NCBI GenBank assembly: GCA_024529925.1
Contig: JAFEUB010000969.1
Location: 218,501 to 282,500, forward strand
Length of the DNA stretch: 64,000 nucleotides
DNA from: Ophthalmolycus amberensis
Lineage: Eukaryota; Chordata; Actinopteri; Perciformes; Zoarcidae
Direction of reading: 5' to 3'
Shown here: positions 52,190-63,861 of the stretch, one piece after another
Layout of the letters: the number at the start of each line of letters is the position of its first letter
Position numbering within the stretch: position 1 is the stretch's first letter
Position numbers and translations under genes: made by a program
The notes under the pieces: model-generated
Database searches by the model: none
What the model was told of the DNA's origin: nothing
The model's input: only the letters and a program-made list of their open reading frames with translations

Positions 52190-53950
52190 GTAATAAATAA
52201 GTCCTGCTCCTCTATGGAAACAGAACCATCATGACGAGAAGTAGAGAACTAGAACATGTCGTTAGTGCAGAATAACACAGTTAGAATGGAACAGTTATAG
52301 TGGAAATATATGGAGGCTCTATGGCTATAAATATTAAACTATTTACATTTTAACAACCTCTACTTCAGCCTCTCCTCTCCTGTGTGTTCACTTCCTGAAG
52401 TTCAGTCAAAGTTTATCTGATTTGTTGTCACATGACTGTTGGTCTCAGATGAATCAATCATGACTTCATAGTTTCACTGAGGAGCTCACAATTTAATGTT
52501 TTTACACAATCTGATTGACGGTTTATTCGTGGAGAGATTTTAAATGAGTACATGTAGAGTAAAATGTTTTTGATGAAATATCACAGTTGAAGCGTTCGTC
52601 ACACATGATGTGTACAAGGACCATCGGAAAGATGACAATCGAAAATAGACAAACTCATTTAATACACTGAATCTCTTTTTTAAATTTAGGATTTGGTTTA
52701 GGATAATAAATATTTAAATCAGCTGTTCTCAGACAGAAGTAGGAAGAGCTTCAAAGAAAAACCTCTGCTCATTGTGTCCTCCAGGTTATCGTCTCCCTCG
52801 GTTCAGTCTGACAGGAGGAGACGTGGCAGACCCCGCCTCGGCGAGGAGCCGACCCACCACGTCCTCAGAGTCTGCATGCTGGAGAATTCCCAGTCCGACG
52901 GTTGCCCAATTTTCTCATTTCCCGGTCTGAGTTGACCCGTCAAGATTGACATAATTTTGCATTTCCCGGGCTGAGCGAACCCGGTCAAGTCGTGCTGAGG
53001 CATTGTGACCCCCAACTATTCTGTTTTGCGGTCTCACTTGACCCGGACCATTCTGTTCTGCGGTCTAACATGACTCCAACCTATCCTTTCCTGCAGTCTA
53101 TCGAGATCACCTCTATCATTCCTTGGATCAATTGAAATCCCACTATCCTGTTCTGCGGTCTATCTAGACTCCCACGATCCTGTTCTGCGGTCCATCGAGA
53201 CCCTACTCTATCCTTTGGTTAACTTGACCTCTCTTAACTCAGGTTTAACGTCAACTCATGAAATATCACCCTAACAAGTTCTACCCTTCAACTTTCTCTC
53301 ATAACTAATTTTCTATTTTGCTTAGGAATTCTCTGCGGCAGTAGGTACGGTATGTATTTAATTTATTCATATAAAATAAATCTTTTTTGTGGGATTAGGC
53401 TTTATCTGACCTCAGCATCACTACCCCTTGATTATCCTACTTCAGGAATCGCCCAAAGCTTTGCACTGTTCATATTTTTTGCATGTATAATAATTTATTG
53501 TTAAATTCTAATTAACTCTCTCCAGATTGAAATAACCATAACTTGTCTGAAATGTCCTGAATGATTGTTTTTATTATCTGATGAAACAACCATAAAACAA
53601 ACTCTATCATCACATGTTTGATCTTTCTCTTTATTTATTTCAGGAAAAAGATGTTAAACTGAATGCTGACCTGTAGACAAAGGTAAAAGACTGTTCACTT
53701 TCCCGATGATAACTATCATTTAGGGAGTTATTATTATTATTAGTAACATTTCATCAGATTTCTAGGAAATACAAAAAGTTATGAGTCTGTAAAAAGAAGG
53801 TTACAACAGTTTCAGTAACACAGCAAGAAAGAAAAAACAAACCCATTGATTTAGTTTCCTTTCATACAGAAGGTCTACTGTTCCCCCAATTACACTTTTT
53901 AAATACAATCAGTTTGAATATGTATTAATTAGACATTACACTAAATGTTG
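52190..53950 (+). other. Third copy of the intergenic block
   Basis: It matches 6409-6727, then 7473-8097, then 9372-10060, without the two hATs found in block 1, so it preserves both empty sites (near 52500 and 53165). It includes a weak copy of the exon-like segment (about 52780-52920) and an extra 40 bp (tcaagattgacataattttgc). No intact gene. Confidence 0.7.
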
Positions 53951-53954
53951 CAAC

Positions 53955-54671
53955 CTCTTGAACACTGGCCCTATTGTGAGGCCTCTGCTCGAAAATTGCA
54001 TACCCATACTAAAGAGAGTGTATTTCTGCAACTACAAGGTCTATTTTAATAATTTTTGATTGTATAATACAGGTAACACTTGTGAGATGTGCTGATATCT
54101 GTACAATTGTGTATATGTTACTGGTTAATAACAAATACACATATGGCACAGCTCAAATTGAAAAAAGTTTCAGGTTCGCCCTGAAAAAAAGGCACTTGTG
54201 TCAAAAATATTACTTGAAATAATGCCTAAAAATTTCAATGGCATAGCCACAGTCATAGCACAACCGGTTTTACAGTCTCTAAAACTGATTTGACTTCGAT
54301 TGAGTGAAGCAGGCCAGCATAAACCAAGCAAAGGCATGCTAAATTATCATTTTTGGAAGCATTTGGTTGCATTGCTGTATTCAAATTGTATATAGTATAT
54401 AACTAAATATTAACTATATATTCACTTTCCTTATCACTAAGAGTGTTCAATAATTCTAATAAAGCAGTTTGACACCATTTGGAAGAATTTTGAGCAGTTA
54501 TGAATGTCATATCTGTTAATCATAAAAATATATGAATCATAATTTGTGTCTGTGTGACTGTAAAATGGACTGTAAAATGGGCTGTGCTTGCTCGATTTTC
54601 ACAAAAAAACACATTTTTCGATGTGGGATAGTCCAACGGGAGCCATGCGGGGGTGTTTGACAATCTCCTTG
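53955..54671. other. Unclassified insertion beyond the ZNF4 3' end
   Basis: The family 3' flank stops at tacactaaatgttgca (53954) and is replaced by about 715 bp starting acctcttgaacactggccct. There is no ORF over 60 codons and no matching terminal repeats. An 18-bp near-duplicate (ctgtaaaatggactgtaaaatgg) lies at 54558-54580. Confidence 0.4.
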
Positions 54672-54875
54672 CAGTGGTGTATAGTAACGAAGTAGAAATA
54701 CTTCGTTACTGTACTTAAGTAATGTTTTTGGGTATCTGTACTTTACTACTTATATTTCTGTTGACTTTTACTTTTACTTCACTACATTTTGCAAAGAAAA
54801 CTGATACTTTTACTCCGATACATTTCCCCTGAAACCTTCGTTACTCGCTACAAAATCAAATCTATCTTTTTTTAT
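54672..54875. mobile_element. hAT-like MITE fragment abutting the ZNF4 stop
   Basis: CAGTGGTGTATAGTAACGAAGT followed by ctgtacttaagtaatgtttt and cttttacttcactacatttt is a very common fish MITE type. Its far end merges with a TATC-rich stretch that runs into the last codons of ZNF4 at 54880. Confidence 0.6.
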
Positions 54876-54879
54876 CTAT

Positions 54880-56885
54880 CTATTTTGTGTGAACTCTCAT
54901 GTGTCTCTTCAGATTTCCCTGCACTGTAAATCTTTTCCCACAAACATCACAACCAAATGGTTTCTCTCCTGTGTGAACTCTCATGTGTTTCTTCAGACTT
55001 CCCTGCACTGTAAATCTTTTCCCACAAACATCACATCCAAATGGTTTCTCTCCTGTGTGAACTCTCATGTGTTTCTTCAGACTTCCCTGCTCTGTAAATC
55101 TTTTCCCACAAACATCACAACCAAATGGTTTCTCTCCTGTGTGAACTCTCATGTGCGTCTTCAGATTTCCCTGAATTGTACATTTTTTCCCACAAACATC
55201 ACATCCAAATGGTTTCTCTCCTGTGTGAACTCTCATGTGTTTCTTCAGACTTCCCTGCTCTGTAAATCTTTTCCCACAAACATCACATCCAAATGGTTTC
55301 TCTCCTGTGTGAACTCTCATGTGTTTCTTCAGATGTCCCTGCTGTGTAAATCTTTTCCCACAAACATCACATCCAAATGGTTTCTCTCCTGTGTGAACTC
55401 TCATGTGTTTCTTCAGATGTCCCTGCTCTGTAAATCTTTTCCCACAAACATCACATCCAAATGGTTTCTCTCCTGTGTGAACTCTCATGTGATTCTTCAA
55501 TCTTCCCTGCTCTATAAATCTTTTCCCACAAACATCACAACCAAATGGTTTCTCTCCTGTGTGAACTGTCATGTGTTTCTTCAGATGTCCCTGCTGTGTA
55601 AATCTTTTCCCACAAACATCACAACCAAATGGTTTCTCTCCTGTGTGAACTCTCATGTGTTTCATCAGACTTCCCTGCTCTGTAAATCTTTTCCCACAAA
55701 CATCACAACCAAATGGTTTCTCTCCTGTGTGAACTCTTGCATGTCTCTTCAGATTTCCCTGCTCTGTAAATCTTTTCCCACAAACATCACAACCAAATGG
55801 TTTCTCTCCTGTGTGAACTCTCCGGTGTTCCTTCAGATTTCCCTTCAGTGTAAATCTTTTCTCACAAACATCACATCCAAATCGTTTCCCTCCTATTTGG
55901 ACTCTTTTCTGTGAATCTACCTTTTTCTTCACTCTCAAACATTTCTTACGAACCAAACAACTCAAGGATATTTTTCCATGATTACACATCATGTGTCTCT
56001 TGTCGTAAAATCTATTACTACTCTTGAAGAAGCTGAAGGATTTCTTGCCAGTTTTACAAACTACATCCTTTACAATTGTTTCCTTAACTTTCAGAGCATG
56101 TGTAGCAGAATCAGGTGCCCTGGTCTCCTTCAAATCACTGTCACTGTCCTCAGTTTCAGATCCAGAATCTAACAAAGGCTTTTGCCAATCATCATAACTG
56201 ACTTCCGTCTCAGAGGAGTCAGAAACCATTTCATCATTAGCATTCAGTTGTGCATGACGATCTGGATCTAGGTTCCCGGCTGTTCCTGATCCTTCAAAGT
56301 CCTCTACACCAGTAGCTGAGCTGCTGGCTGGAGGCTCTGCCTCTCTGTTATCCTCCTTTTGGCTATGATGAAGCTGTGAAGACTGAGGTATCTCATCGTC
56401 ATCTTCAATCTTCAAAAGCACAGCATTGAATAGGAACCTGGTGACATCTGCCTCCTCCAGCCCTTTGAGGTGCTCTGCCTCCAGACTGGTCCAGAGTTCC
56501 TTTGGCTCCTCTTTTATGCGGAGGGGCTCTTGGTGCTCCTGCTCTTTTATGCGGAAGGGCTCTTGGTCCTCCTGCTCTTTTATGCGGAAGGGCTCTTGGT
56601 CCTCCTGCTCCTCTTTTATGTGAAGGGGCTCTTGGTCCTCCTGCTCCTCTTTGATGCAGAGGGGCTCTTGGTCCTCCTGTTCCTCTTTTATGCAGAGAGG
56701 CTCTTGGTCATCCTGTTCCTCTTTTATGGGGAGGGGCTCTGGGTCCTCCTGCTCCTCTTTTATGTGGAGGGGCTCTGGGTCCTCCTGCTCCTCTTTTATG
56801 TGGAGGGGCTCTGGGTCCTCCCGGTCCAGGCTGGGGCTCCCCTCAGGGGGAATATCTTCTTTCATCATCAACAGTAGCTGAACAT
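54880..56885 (-). CDS. ZNF4: C2H2 zinc-finger protein, terminal exon (12 fingers, 9 acidic repeats)
   Basis: The exon starts at 56885 after the acceptor ctccctgcag (DVQLLLMMKEDIPPEGSPSL) and ends HTK-stop at 54880-54882. Nine repeats: three DPEP-type, then DQEP-type, two of which have lost one Glu (PFRIKEQED). The spacer and degenerate finger (KKSFSFFKSSNRF, then C-x9-12 remnants) are retained as in ZNF1. Twelve C2H2 fingers follow from about 55900. The first has a changed linker (IGGKRFGCDVCEKRF) and the ninth has KKCTIQG in place of KRFTxQG, losing the conserved Phe. The native stop and 3' UTR are missing. The final Lys and stop come from foreign sequence. Confidence 0.88.
56513..56832 (-). 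repeat. Coding minisatellite of ZNF4, ~36-bp unit x 9
   Basis: Nine units, two of 33 bp (loss of one GAG codon). Sequence divergence between units is greater than in ZNF1-3, suggesting an older or less homogenised array. Confidence 0.88.
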
Positions 56886-57312
56886 CTGCAGGGAGAACAT
56901 TATGGACAACTGTGAGGTCACACTCATGTCTCTGGTATCATTACATTATCTTACTGAGATCTATTGTCACACATCATCACCGATACTAAATAAGTGTCGC
57001 AGTACCCTTCCGTTAAAAAATGGTTCAATACCCCATCTTATTAGTACCGTTACTTTAAGAATGGCAGTACTTTATTAAGAGCCGTATTTTGGAGTTGAGT
57101 CGATGTGCGACAGGAGATATCTGCTTCCACTCGCTACAGACGTAGTGGGAGTGTTTTTCTCTCATATGTAAATACAAGTGTCCTTATCTACTGTCCACGG
57201 CTCGTCTGCAAATACGACAAACAGTGAAATATGGCTCTAAAGTGCTGCAGGGTTGTAATTTGTGTCTATACTTATGAAGGTAATACAGTAATATCAGAGA
57301 GGCTCCGTCGTC
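56886..57312 (-). repeat. ZNF4 upstream flank, inverse of 3835-4254
   Basis: It contains the acceptor at 56886-56897 and the intron-like sequence shared with ZNF1. Homology stops at ggctccgtcg (57312). From there to 57428 I see nothing identifiable. Confidence 0.75.
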
Positions 57313-57428
57313 CTCAAGAACCAAAGAATCAGACAGCTTTACAAAATGGCAAACACATGGTGGACTAGTGATTACTGAATGTCTTGGGACACAGTCTACT
57401 GTACTGATAAATGGACTCATCTACACAG

Positions 57429-57780
57429 TAACACTAGCTGTGTCTCAGTTCAGGGGCTGCATCCTTCGGAGGCTGCATTCGTAGAACGGTTACGTCACAG
57501 CGCTGCGACTAGGCTGTTCCATATCGTATGTTTTTGAAGACTCCTTCAAATGCAGCCGACGAATGCAGCCTTCTACCCCCAAATTCGGAGGACACAACTG
57601 ATGTATCCTTCGCGGGCCACCATATCCCAAGATGCATTGCGTGCCAATGAAGATTTTATTTTATCCAATATGGCGGCGAGTGATGCGGGAGCTGGAGAAG
57701 CGGCAGTATTCACTTTTAAATGTAAGTATTGGATTTCAACTCACTCGAATATCAGCGATACTAATGTTAAAGCAAAATAA
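57429..57780 (+). mobile_element. DNA-transposon fragment with a possible first exon
   Basis: tagctgtgtctcagttcagg plus ggctgcatccttcggaggct resembles a terminal segment of a fish DNA transposon, with inverted ATGCAGCC motifs. ATG at 57670 opens MAASDAGAGEAAVFTFK and ends at a consensus donor AAAT|gtaagt (57721/57722). In fish this type of short first exon often precedes a Myb/SANT-like transposon protein, but that is recollection only. No second exon was confirmed; tttgttacag|GGAGCCAGG at 58159 is a candidate acceptor. Confidence 0.4.
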
Positions 57781-58519
57781 GAGATCTTCTCACATCACAT
57801 GTGTGTTAAAGTGATCGGTTAAGTTACGTGACATTGTAGCTGACAAGCTAACTAACATTAGCCGCTGCTCTATTAACGCTCGGCTGCCTGCATCCGACCG
57901 TAGTTAGCATTGAAAAGTAACTTTTAATAACCACTTTCAAACCTCAGAGGTTGACTAATATCTTACTGAGATTGTGACAATTTTACGGATGATTTATACT
58001 TCATATCATGTACATAAACGGACGAACGTGAGCTCGGGTAGACATGTTGTGAACCTGAAATATCACTTTAAGTCCGGTAACATTTCAAACGTTGAGATTA
58101 ATTACACGAATACACTGAATTTGAGTATTTTGCAAATTCTGTTCTTGTTTTGTTACAGGGAGCCAGGAGCTGAGGGGAGAACGACTGACAAACATTCAGC
58201 AACCATGGCTTTGAATTAAGACATTAGTCCATTTGTAATATCTCCATTTGACCATCTTGTACTTAAGGTTACAGTCACATTAACTCTCATCCTGTACAAA
58301 GCCTTCACTAATAAGACAACCAGTAGATCCTTCTCATGTGTTCATGTTGCTGTCACAGAGATGACAGTTGTGATGTCACCTTTTTATTTTATTTATTTAA
58401 ATTGAAAATAAGACATCCATGTAAATGATTTCTATGTGAATTTGTGTATATTCTGCTGTGTAAAAATTGTCAATCTTCGTCAAGCTCCCGTAGTTGTGCC
58501 TACGGTGTAGAAATGTGAT

Positions 58520-58580
58520 AGACTCTGAATTGTAAGTCGCTTTGGATAAAAGCGTCTGCTAAATGACTGTAATGTAATGT
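58520..58580 (+). repeat. L2-type LINE tail
   Basis: gaattgtaagtcgctttgga plus taaaagcgtctgctaaatga is followed by ctgtaatgtaatgtaa. It is the same tail as at 28130-28185. 57780-58520 before it has no recognised gene. Confidence 0.65.
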
Positions 58581-58829
58581 AAACTCACCTACGGTACTTT
58601 AACCTAAAATATCTGCAGGCGATACTCATTTTCCGCTAATAGGTGGCAGTAGCGAGTTTTAGTTTGATTGGCGCTGTAATATTCTTGTCAAAGACAAGCG
58701 AGCTAGACCAGCAACTGACAGTTGAGATCGTAGATGTTGACATTCATCTGACACTTTCTGGTTGTTATTCACAGAATAAACTCATCTGGAAAAACTGAAT
58801 GGGCATTCATAATCATTCAGTGTGTAACA
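58578..58829 (+). repeat. Probable 5' LTR of the right-hand gypsy element
   Basis: It ends ...cattcagtgtgtaaca at 58829 and is followed by atttggcgagccagcccagg, which has the TGGCGAGCC look of a primer-binding site. AATAAA is at about 58776. The left boundary (TGTAAACTCACC at 58578) is a guess because it overlaps the LINE tail. Confidence 0.5.
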
Positions 58830-58873
58830 ATTTGGCGAGCCAGCCCAGGAGGACTGTATTGGACAACATAGAG

Positions 58874-60176
58874 ATGCAGGTGAGGGTGAGGATTCTCATG
58901 TGTTCCGGCAGATTATCAGTCATCTCCATCTATTCATACAGTCTTTACAAGAACATGTTATTGACAAAGCAGAAATACCTCAAACTGATCCTAGTGAAAT
59001 AGAGAGACTGAAACAAGAGTATACACAGCTTCAACAGGCTCAGGCACGTCGTGTTCTAGAAGAGAAGATTGAAGCTTTGGGATCACAGTTCAGCACAACA
59101 GCGGTGAGAGGGAAGTCAAGCAGCTTGCAGCCCTCGCAGCACCAGAAGTCATTCTGAGAAAAGATTTCCGGATCAGGGGTCAGTTAGGGGAGGCCGGACA
59201 GAAGGACAAATTATCTTTCACTAGCCTGACAAACCAAATCGAGTCTGGGCTGAAGAAGGGCTACTCGGAGACTGAAATCATAGAGGCTGTGATTAAAGCA
59301 GTAAGCCCTGGCCTTCACCTTCGAGACTTGCTGGAAGTCAAGTGAGACCTCACACTTCCGACATTAAGAACCCTACTCAGAGGACATTATAGAGTGGACT
59401 CATCATCTGATATGCTCCATAGACTCATGAACATATTCCAAGACACTAAGGAATCTGCTCAAGGTTTTTTGTTCAGGGCAATGGAGCTCAGAGAGAAACT
59501 GCTCTGGAAGTCTAGTGACGAGGATGAAGGGGAACAGTTCAGCCCGGATTTAATCCAGCGTAAATTCCTGCGCTCATTAGAGACTAGTTTGCTTGATGAG
59601 GCAGTGAAGTTTCAGTTGAAACCTCACCTTAGCAACCCCAGAGTCACAGATGAGGTTCTGATAGAAAAGATAAATGAGGCTACCAGTCTTGAGTTAGAAC
59701 GTCAAAACAAATTTAGGAGACACATTTCAGTTAAGCCACCAAGAGTAAATGAGATACACACAGAGCTGCAATCCAACACCAGTCAGTTGCCTCTGAACAG
59801 TGAAAGAGCTATAGATGACGAAACACAGACGAAAGGGAGTGTGGCAGTCTCCACAAAGAAAAAACAAGGACAGGGTAAAGTACCTGATCCTGAAACTGTT
59901 AAGCTTATTGAAAGCCTCAAGGCTGATGTTCTCGAAGTGAAGAAAATGTTTGATAGAACATTAGAAGCAACCAAGTCAAGACCCAGTACAGATCCCCGGC
60001 CATCACCAGCAGCAAGAATGGCTAGAGGATGCCGGGAATGCAGAGAGGCTCACACCGGTGACACATGTAGACACTGCTATCGCTGTGGGCAGGAAGGCCA
60101 TCTTTCTCGTGGCTGTAGACAAAACAGATTCACGCTGGGAAACGGGAGGGGGCTGCTGAGCCGGGACCCACAGTAG
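58874..60176 (+). pseudogene. Gypsy gag with zinc knuckle, broken
   Basis: A coiled-coil-rich N-terminus (EIERLKQEYTQLQQAQARRV) in the 58900-59157 frame shifts near 59110 to a capsid-like region (GLKKGYSETEIIEAVIKAV). An in-frame stop occurs at about 59343. The 59394-60176 frame continues with FLFRAMELREKLLW, KFLRSLETSLLDEAVKF and a zinc knuckle CYRCGQEGHLSRGC (C-x2-C-x4-H-x4-C) near 60080-60120. Gag would normally form the particle and bind RNA. This copy has a stop and a frameshift. Confidence 0.8.
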
Positions 60177-60328
60177 CCCACCCACTCTCTAGGTCCCAAG
60201 TAAATTCAGTTTCTCTGCAAAACACCCCCTCACCTTCACAAAACCCACCAAGTGATCACACAGACACTCTCTCTGCCACCCCACAGCCAGACAGCAGCAA
60301 ATCCAGAAGTGACACATCTACTGGCTAT

Positions 60329-61339
60329 GTGCCCTCAAAACGCCAAACCAAGCTCATCAGTCTCATCGGGAGAAGATGTATGGTCCAATGCCACCTAGAC
60401 AATGTTTCAGTTGAGGCTCTGTGGGACACGGGAGCTCAGGCGAGTCTCATCAATAATGATTGGCAGAAACAACATCTTCCACACAGCACTGTCAGGCTAC
60501 TTTCTGAGCTTTTGGGAGAAGAACCACTGGTAGCACTAGCTGCAAATGGGAGTGAGATTCCATATGATGGATGGGTAGAGATAGAGTTTTATTTGGACTG
60601 TGACACTCACCCAGAAAAGATACTCCTAGTCCCCATGTTAATATCCAGTGATCCTAACGTTGCAGAACAACCCATTATTGGATTAAATGTGATTGAAGAA
60701 GTAGTGGGTAAGTGGAACAAGCGGCAGCCAAAATCACGCAACATACAGAAAATCAGCAGAATCTTCTCAGTGTCAGTGAAAACAGCCAAATCGATGCTAA
60801 CATTACGACAAACACCAGACCCAAGCCAAAGTGTGGGGACAGTGCTGACAGGAAAGAGGGGGATACGCTTGGCTGCTGAACAGATAACCACTGCATATGT
60901 CCGTGCACATGTTGGAGACCAGTTTGCAGGACAAAGCCTACTGTTTGTTCCAGATAAACTGTCACAGCTACCAGAAGGCCTGGTCATCCAAGAGGGACTG
61001 GTTACTGTCAGTGAGGGAAGGTCAGTGTACATACCAGTCTCAGTTGCAAACACCAACAAACTTGATGTCACTTTAATCCCTCGCACCATTCTGGGACACT
61101 TGGAAGAAATGAAAGCAGTGTATCCCATCACAGTGGAGTCCTCTGACGGGACACCAGGTACAGCTGGACAAAACACCTCTCAGCCTCCTATCCAGCGAAA
61201 TGAGGTCACCAGCAACCCACAACACAGCCAAAAGCCATCTCAGTGGGATCCTCCTGTTAACCTAGACCATCTCAGCAAAGACCAGCAGCAAATGGTAAAA
61301 CATCTGTTACGAGAGGAATGTCATGCTTTTTGTTTGTAA
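60329..61339 (+). pseudogene. Gypsy aspartic protease region, ending before RT
   Basis: The open frame contains VEALWDTGAQASLIN near 60413-60460, the D-T-G-A active site of a retropepsin, and EQPIIGLNVIEEVVG, the second conserved loop. It runs through a linker to HLLREECHAFCL-stop at 61339. That point is where reverse transcriptase normally begins, but foreign sequence follows. Confidence 0.82.
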
Positions 61340-61905
61340 TTCTTTTTTGCTTTCGGAACCCGTTGGTGATGGTGGATTCTTTCACACTGCTCCGCGCTGT
61401 TAGGATCCACTGGCAGACTTGAGAAAAAGCTGCTCTTCTCATGCAGCGTGTCTACGTTGCTCATAGCTCTGAATAGCATTTACGGCAAACTGGCTTGGCC
61501 AGTTGCTGCTAGCACAACAGCTATTCAGAGCTATGAGCAACAACAGTTATTGCCTCATTGCTTTTCGTTTGGTAGCCGTGAGAGACCTTAGTCTGTAATG
61601 CAAGTATGTCTGCATGAAAAGATGTACAAAGATATATTATATATTCGCAAATGCTAATCGCGGTTAGCATTTCCCCATTGGCCGTAATGTTAAAATTAGC
61701 TTAGAAGCTAGCGACATGTTGTGATGTTCAGAGAAGAAGACAACTTTAGTACTGTTAAAAGCATCTTGCTGTTCAACGGGGACACCTGCGGCTTATAGAC
61801 CGGTGCGGCTTATCTATGTACAAATTCTTTTTTCTTTTAAAAATCAGCTGGTGCGGCCTATATACCGGTGCGCTCCATAGTCCGGTAAGTACGGTACCTT
61901 TATTA
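61340..61905. mobile_element. DNA-transposon-like insertion replacing the RT domain
   Basis: The right side (cggcttatagaccggtgcgg, gcggcctatataccggtgcg, ctccatagtccggtaagtac) matches a terminal motif widespread in vertebrate DNA repeats (ccggactataagccgc type). The left boundary is near ttgtaattctttt (61335). It contains a perfect 21-bp inverted repeat (see separate entry). RT, connection and most of RNase H of the gypsy element are missing, so this is an insertion with deletion rather than a simple insertion. Confidence 0.55.
61456..61541. repeat. Perfect 21-bp inverted repeat hairpin
   Basis: gttgctcatagctctgaata+g (61456-61476) pairs exactly with its inverse at 61521-61541. The 44-base loop contains a further actggc/gccagt stem. 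It would form a strong cruciform or RNA hairpin. Confidence 0.85.
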
Positions 61906-61906
61906 T

Positions 61907-62713
61907 GCCCCACATTTTGTTGTCTACACAGACAATAACCCCCTAACCTATGTCCTCACAACAGCAAAACTGAATGCAACAGGTCATCGGTGGGTGGGTG
62001 AACTGTCTGACTTTAACTTCACAATCAGATACCGTCCAGGCAAGAGTAATGCAGATGCTGATGGGCTATCCAGGCTACCACTCGACATAAACCAGTACAT
62101 GGCCCAGTGCACAGCGGAAGTGAAGCAGGATGTTATCAGTGCTGCTGTGGAGAGTGCAGTGCTGCAGAAGGGGAGCACTTTCCATGAGACAACTGCAGTC
62201 AGCCAGAGTGCTATCAGGCTAGTGCAAGACACCACACCCCTGTCCGTTGGAAAGTTTCTTTCGCAAGAGGACATCAGGGTGAGTCAGGAGCGAGATGCTG
62301 TAATTGGTCGCTTCCTGCGATACAAAACCAGAGACTATCTGCCAAAAAGTCGCGCCCTGAAAACAGAACCATCTGATGTCAAAATCTTGCTGAGACAATG
62401 GAGAAAACTGCATGTAAATGATGATGGAGTTCTTTACAGGAGAGCCAATGGCAGAGATCAGCTTGTCCTTCCCAAAGAGCACCATGATACTGTATTCAGA
62501 GAACTGCATAAAGAAATGGGACATTTAGGGGCAGAAAGAACTCTGGGGCTAATAAGAGATAGGTTCTACTGGCCCCGAATGCAAAATGATGTGGAGCACT
62601 TTGTAATGCATGTCTGTGAATGCCTGAAGAGGAAATGGCCAAGTAAGATCACCAGAGCACCACTGACGTCCATTACCACAACTTACCCCTTTGAGCTTGT
62701 GTCCACATTATAG
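61907..62713 (+). pseudogene. Gypsy RNase H end and integrase zinc-binding domain
   Basis: The frame resumes with VYTDNNPLTYVLTTAKLNAT, then YRPGKSNADADGLSRLP (end of RNase H). The integrase N-terminal HHCC domain follows: LHKEMGHLGAERTLGLIRDR, FYWPRMQNDVEHFVMHVCEC. It stops at 62713 at the start of the catalytic core. Confidence 0.85.
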
Positions 62714-63195
62714 TGGTCATGGACCACTTTACACGCTTTGCACAAGCATATGCAACAAAAAACAAGTCGGCAAAAACAGTGGTGGAAAACGTTTTCAATG
62801 ACTTTGCCCTCAACTTTGGCTTTCCAGCCAGAATCCACCACGACATGGGCAGATAATTCGAGAATCGGCTGTTTTCCCAGCTGCAAAAAGTCTGTGGTAT
62901 GCGTGGCTCTCATACTACCCCATACCACCCACAGGGAAACGGAGAGGTGGAGCATTTCAATAGAACTCTCCTGTCCATGCTGAGAACACTGACTGACACT
63001 GAAAAGACAGATTGGAAGAACTCACTAGCAAAAGTAGTTCACGCCTACAACTGCACTAGGAGCGAGGCTTCTGGGTTCTCTCCCTACTATCTGATGTTCG
63101 GCCGCACTCCTCGACTCCCTGTAGATATTTTGTTCAGCTTACCATTACAGGAGCAGCAAGTAAGCTATGAGGACTATGTGGAAAAATGGCAGTGA
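62700..63195 (+). pseudogene. Gypsy integrase catalytic core, broken
   Basis: Across frames the D-D-E core is recognisable: VVMDHFTRFAQAYAT (62713-62750; first Asp), FPARIHHDMGR followed by a stop codon (about 62822-62860; second Asp), and YHPQGNGEVEHFNRTL (about 62920-62965; Glu). SGFSPYYLMFGRTPRLPVDI follows. The stop just after the second Asp and at least one frameshift show that it is inactive. Confidence 0.85.
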
Positions 63196-63239
63196 CGAAT
63201 GAAAGAGGCTTATGAGATTGCTTAAACAACAGCTCAGAA

Positions 63240-63861
63240 AGAAGCCTCGAGAGGCAAAAGATACTACGACCAAAAGAGCTAGGGAGCGCAACTTCACCCG
63301 GGCAACAGAGTCCTGCTCCGCAATCTCAAAGAAGGAGGAGGGCCTGGCAAGCTTCGTTCATACTGGGAAGATGCAGTGTATGTAGTGGTGAGTCAAAAGA
63401 GCCCAAACATTCCTGTTTTTGAGGTCAAACCAGAAAGAGGAGGCAAAAGCCGCACAGTACACACAAATCTGTTGCTTCCATGTGACAGCCTACCTGTGGA
63501 AGAACCAGGAAGAAAGGAGCAGGACAAAAGAAAGAGAAGTACGAGACATAACAGAGGAAAATCCCCACAACAGCTACTACCTCAGAACTCAGATATGGAG
63601 AGTGAGGATGAAGGTGAACTGGTGTGGAGGTTTCCACACCGAGGCAACCTTGACAGCAGGGTTACAGCTCCTGACGCTGAGACCTGTGAACAACAGGTGT
63701 GGGAACGTCAATCAAGAGACTGTGAACCAGATCTACAGGATGTGGGAGCTGAGGAAGAACTGGAGCTGCGGACAACACAGGATCATCACAACCCACAAGA
63801 GCAACAGAATGAGCAAACATCTGATGAAGAAGAACAACACGAACAAGGAGACAGAGACTGA
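63240..63861 (+). pseudogene. Gypsy integrase C-terminal domain and acidic tail
   Basis: A basic stretch and LLRNLKEGGGPGKLRSYWED (another frame, about 63310-63370) continue in the 63376-63861 frame with AVYVVVSQKSPNIPVFEVKP, then RTVHTNLLLPCDSLPVEEPG. A long Glu/Gln-rich tail ends at 63861. The remaining 139 bases to the window end carry no recognised feature. The 3' LTR lies beyond the window. Confidence 0.75.

Noticed and set aside
54889..55914. 341-codon + strand ORF with repeated CKSFPTNIT motifs
   Set aside because: It is the antisense shadow of the ZNF4 finger array, with a period of 84 bp and no independent support. The same applies to 15462-16400 and 33612-34190.
4012..57130. ZNF1 and ZNF4 as exact inverted duplicates capable of forming one large palindrome
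   Set aside because: The shared inverse flank is only about 420 bp plus the exon; sequences outside differ and the spacing is over 50 kb.
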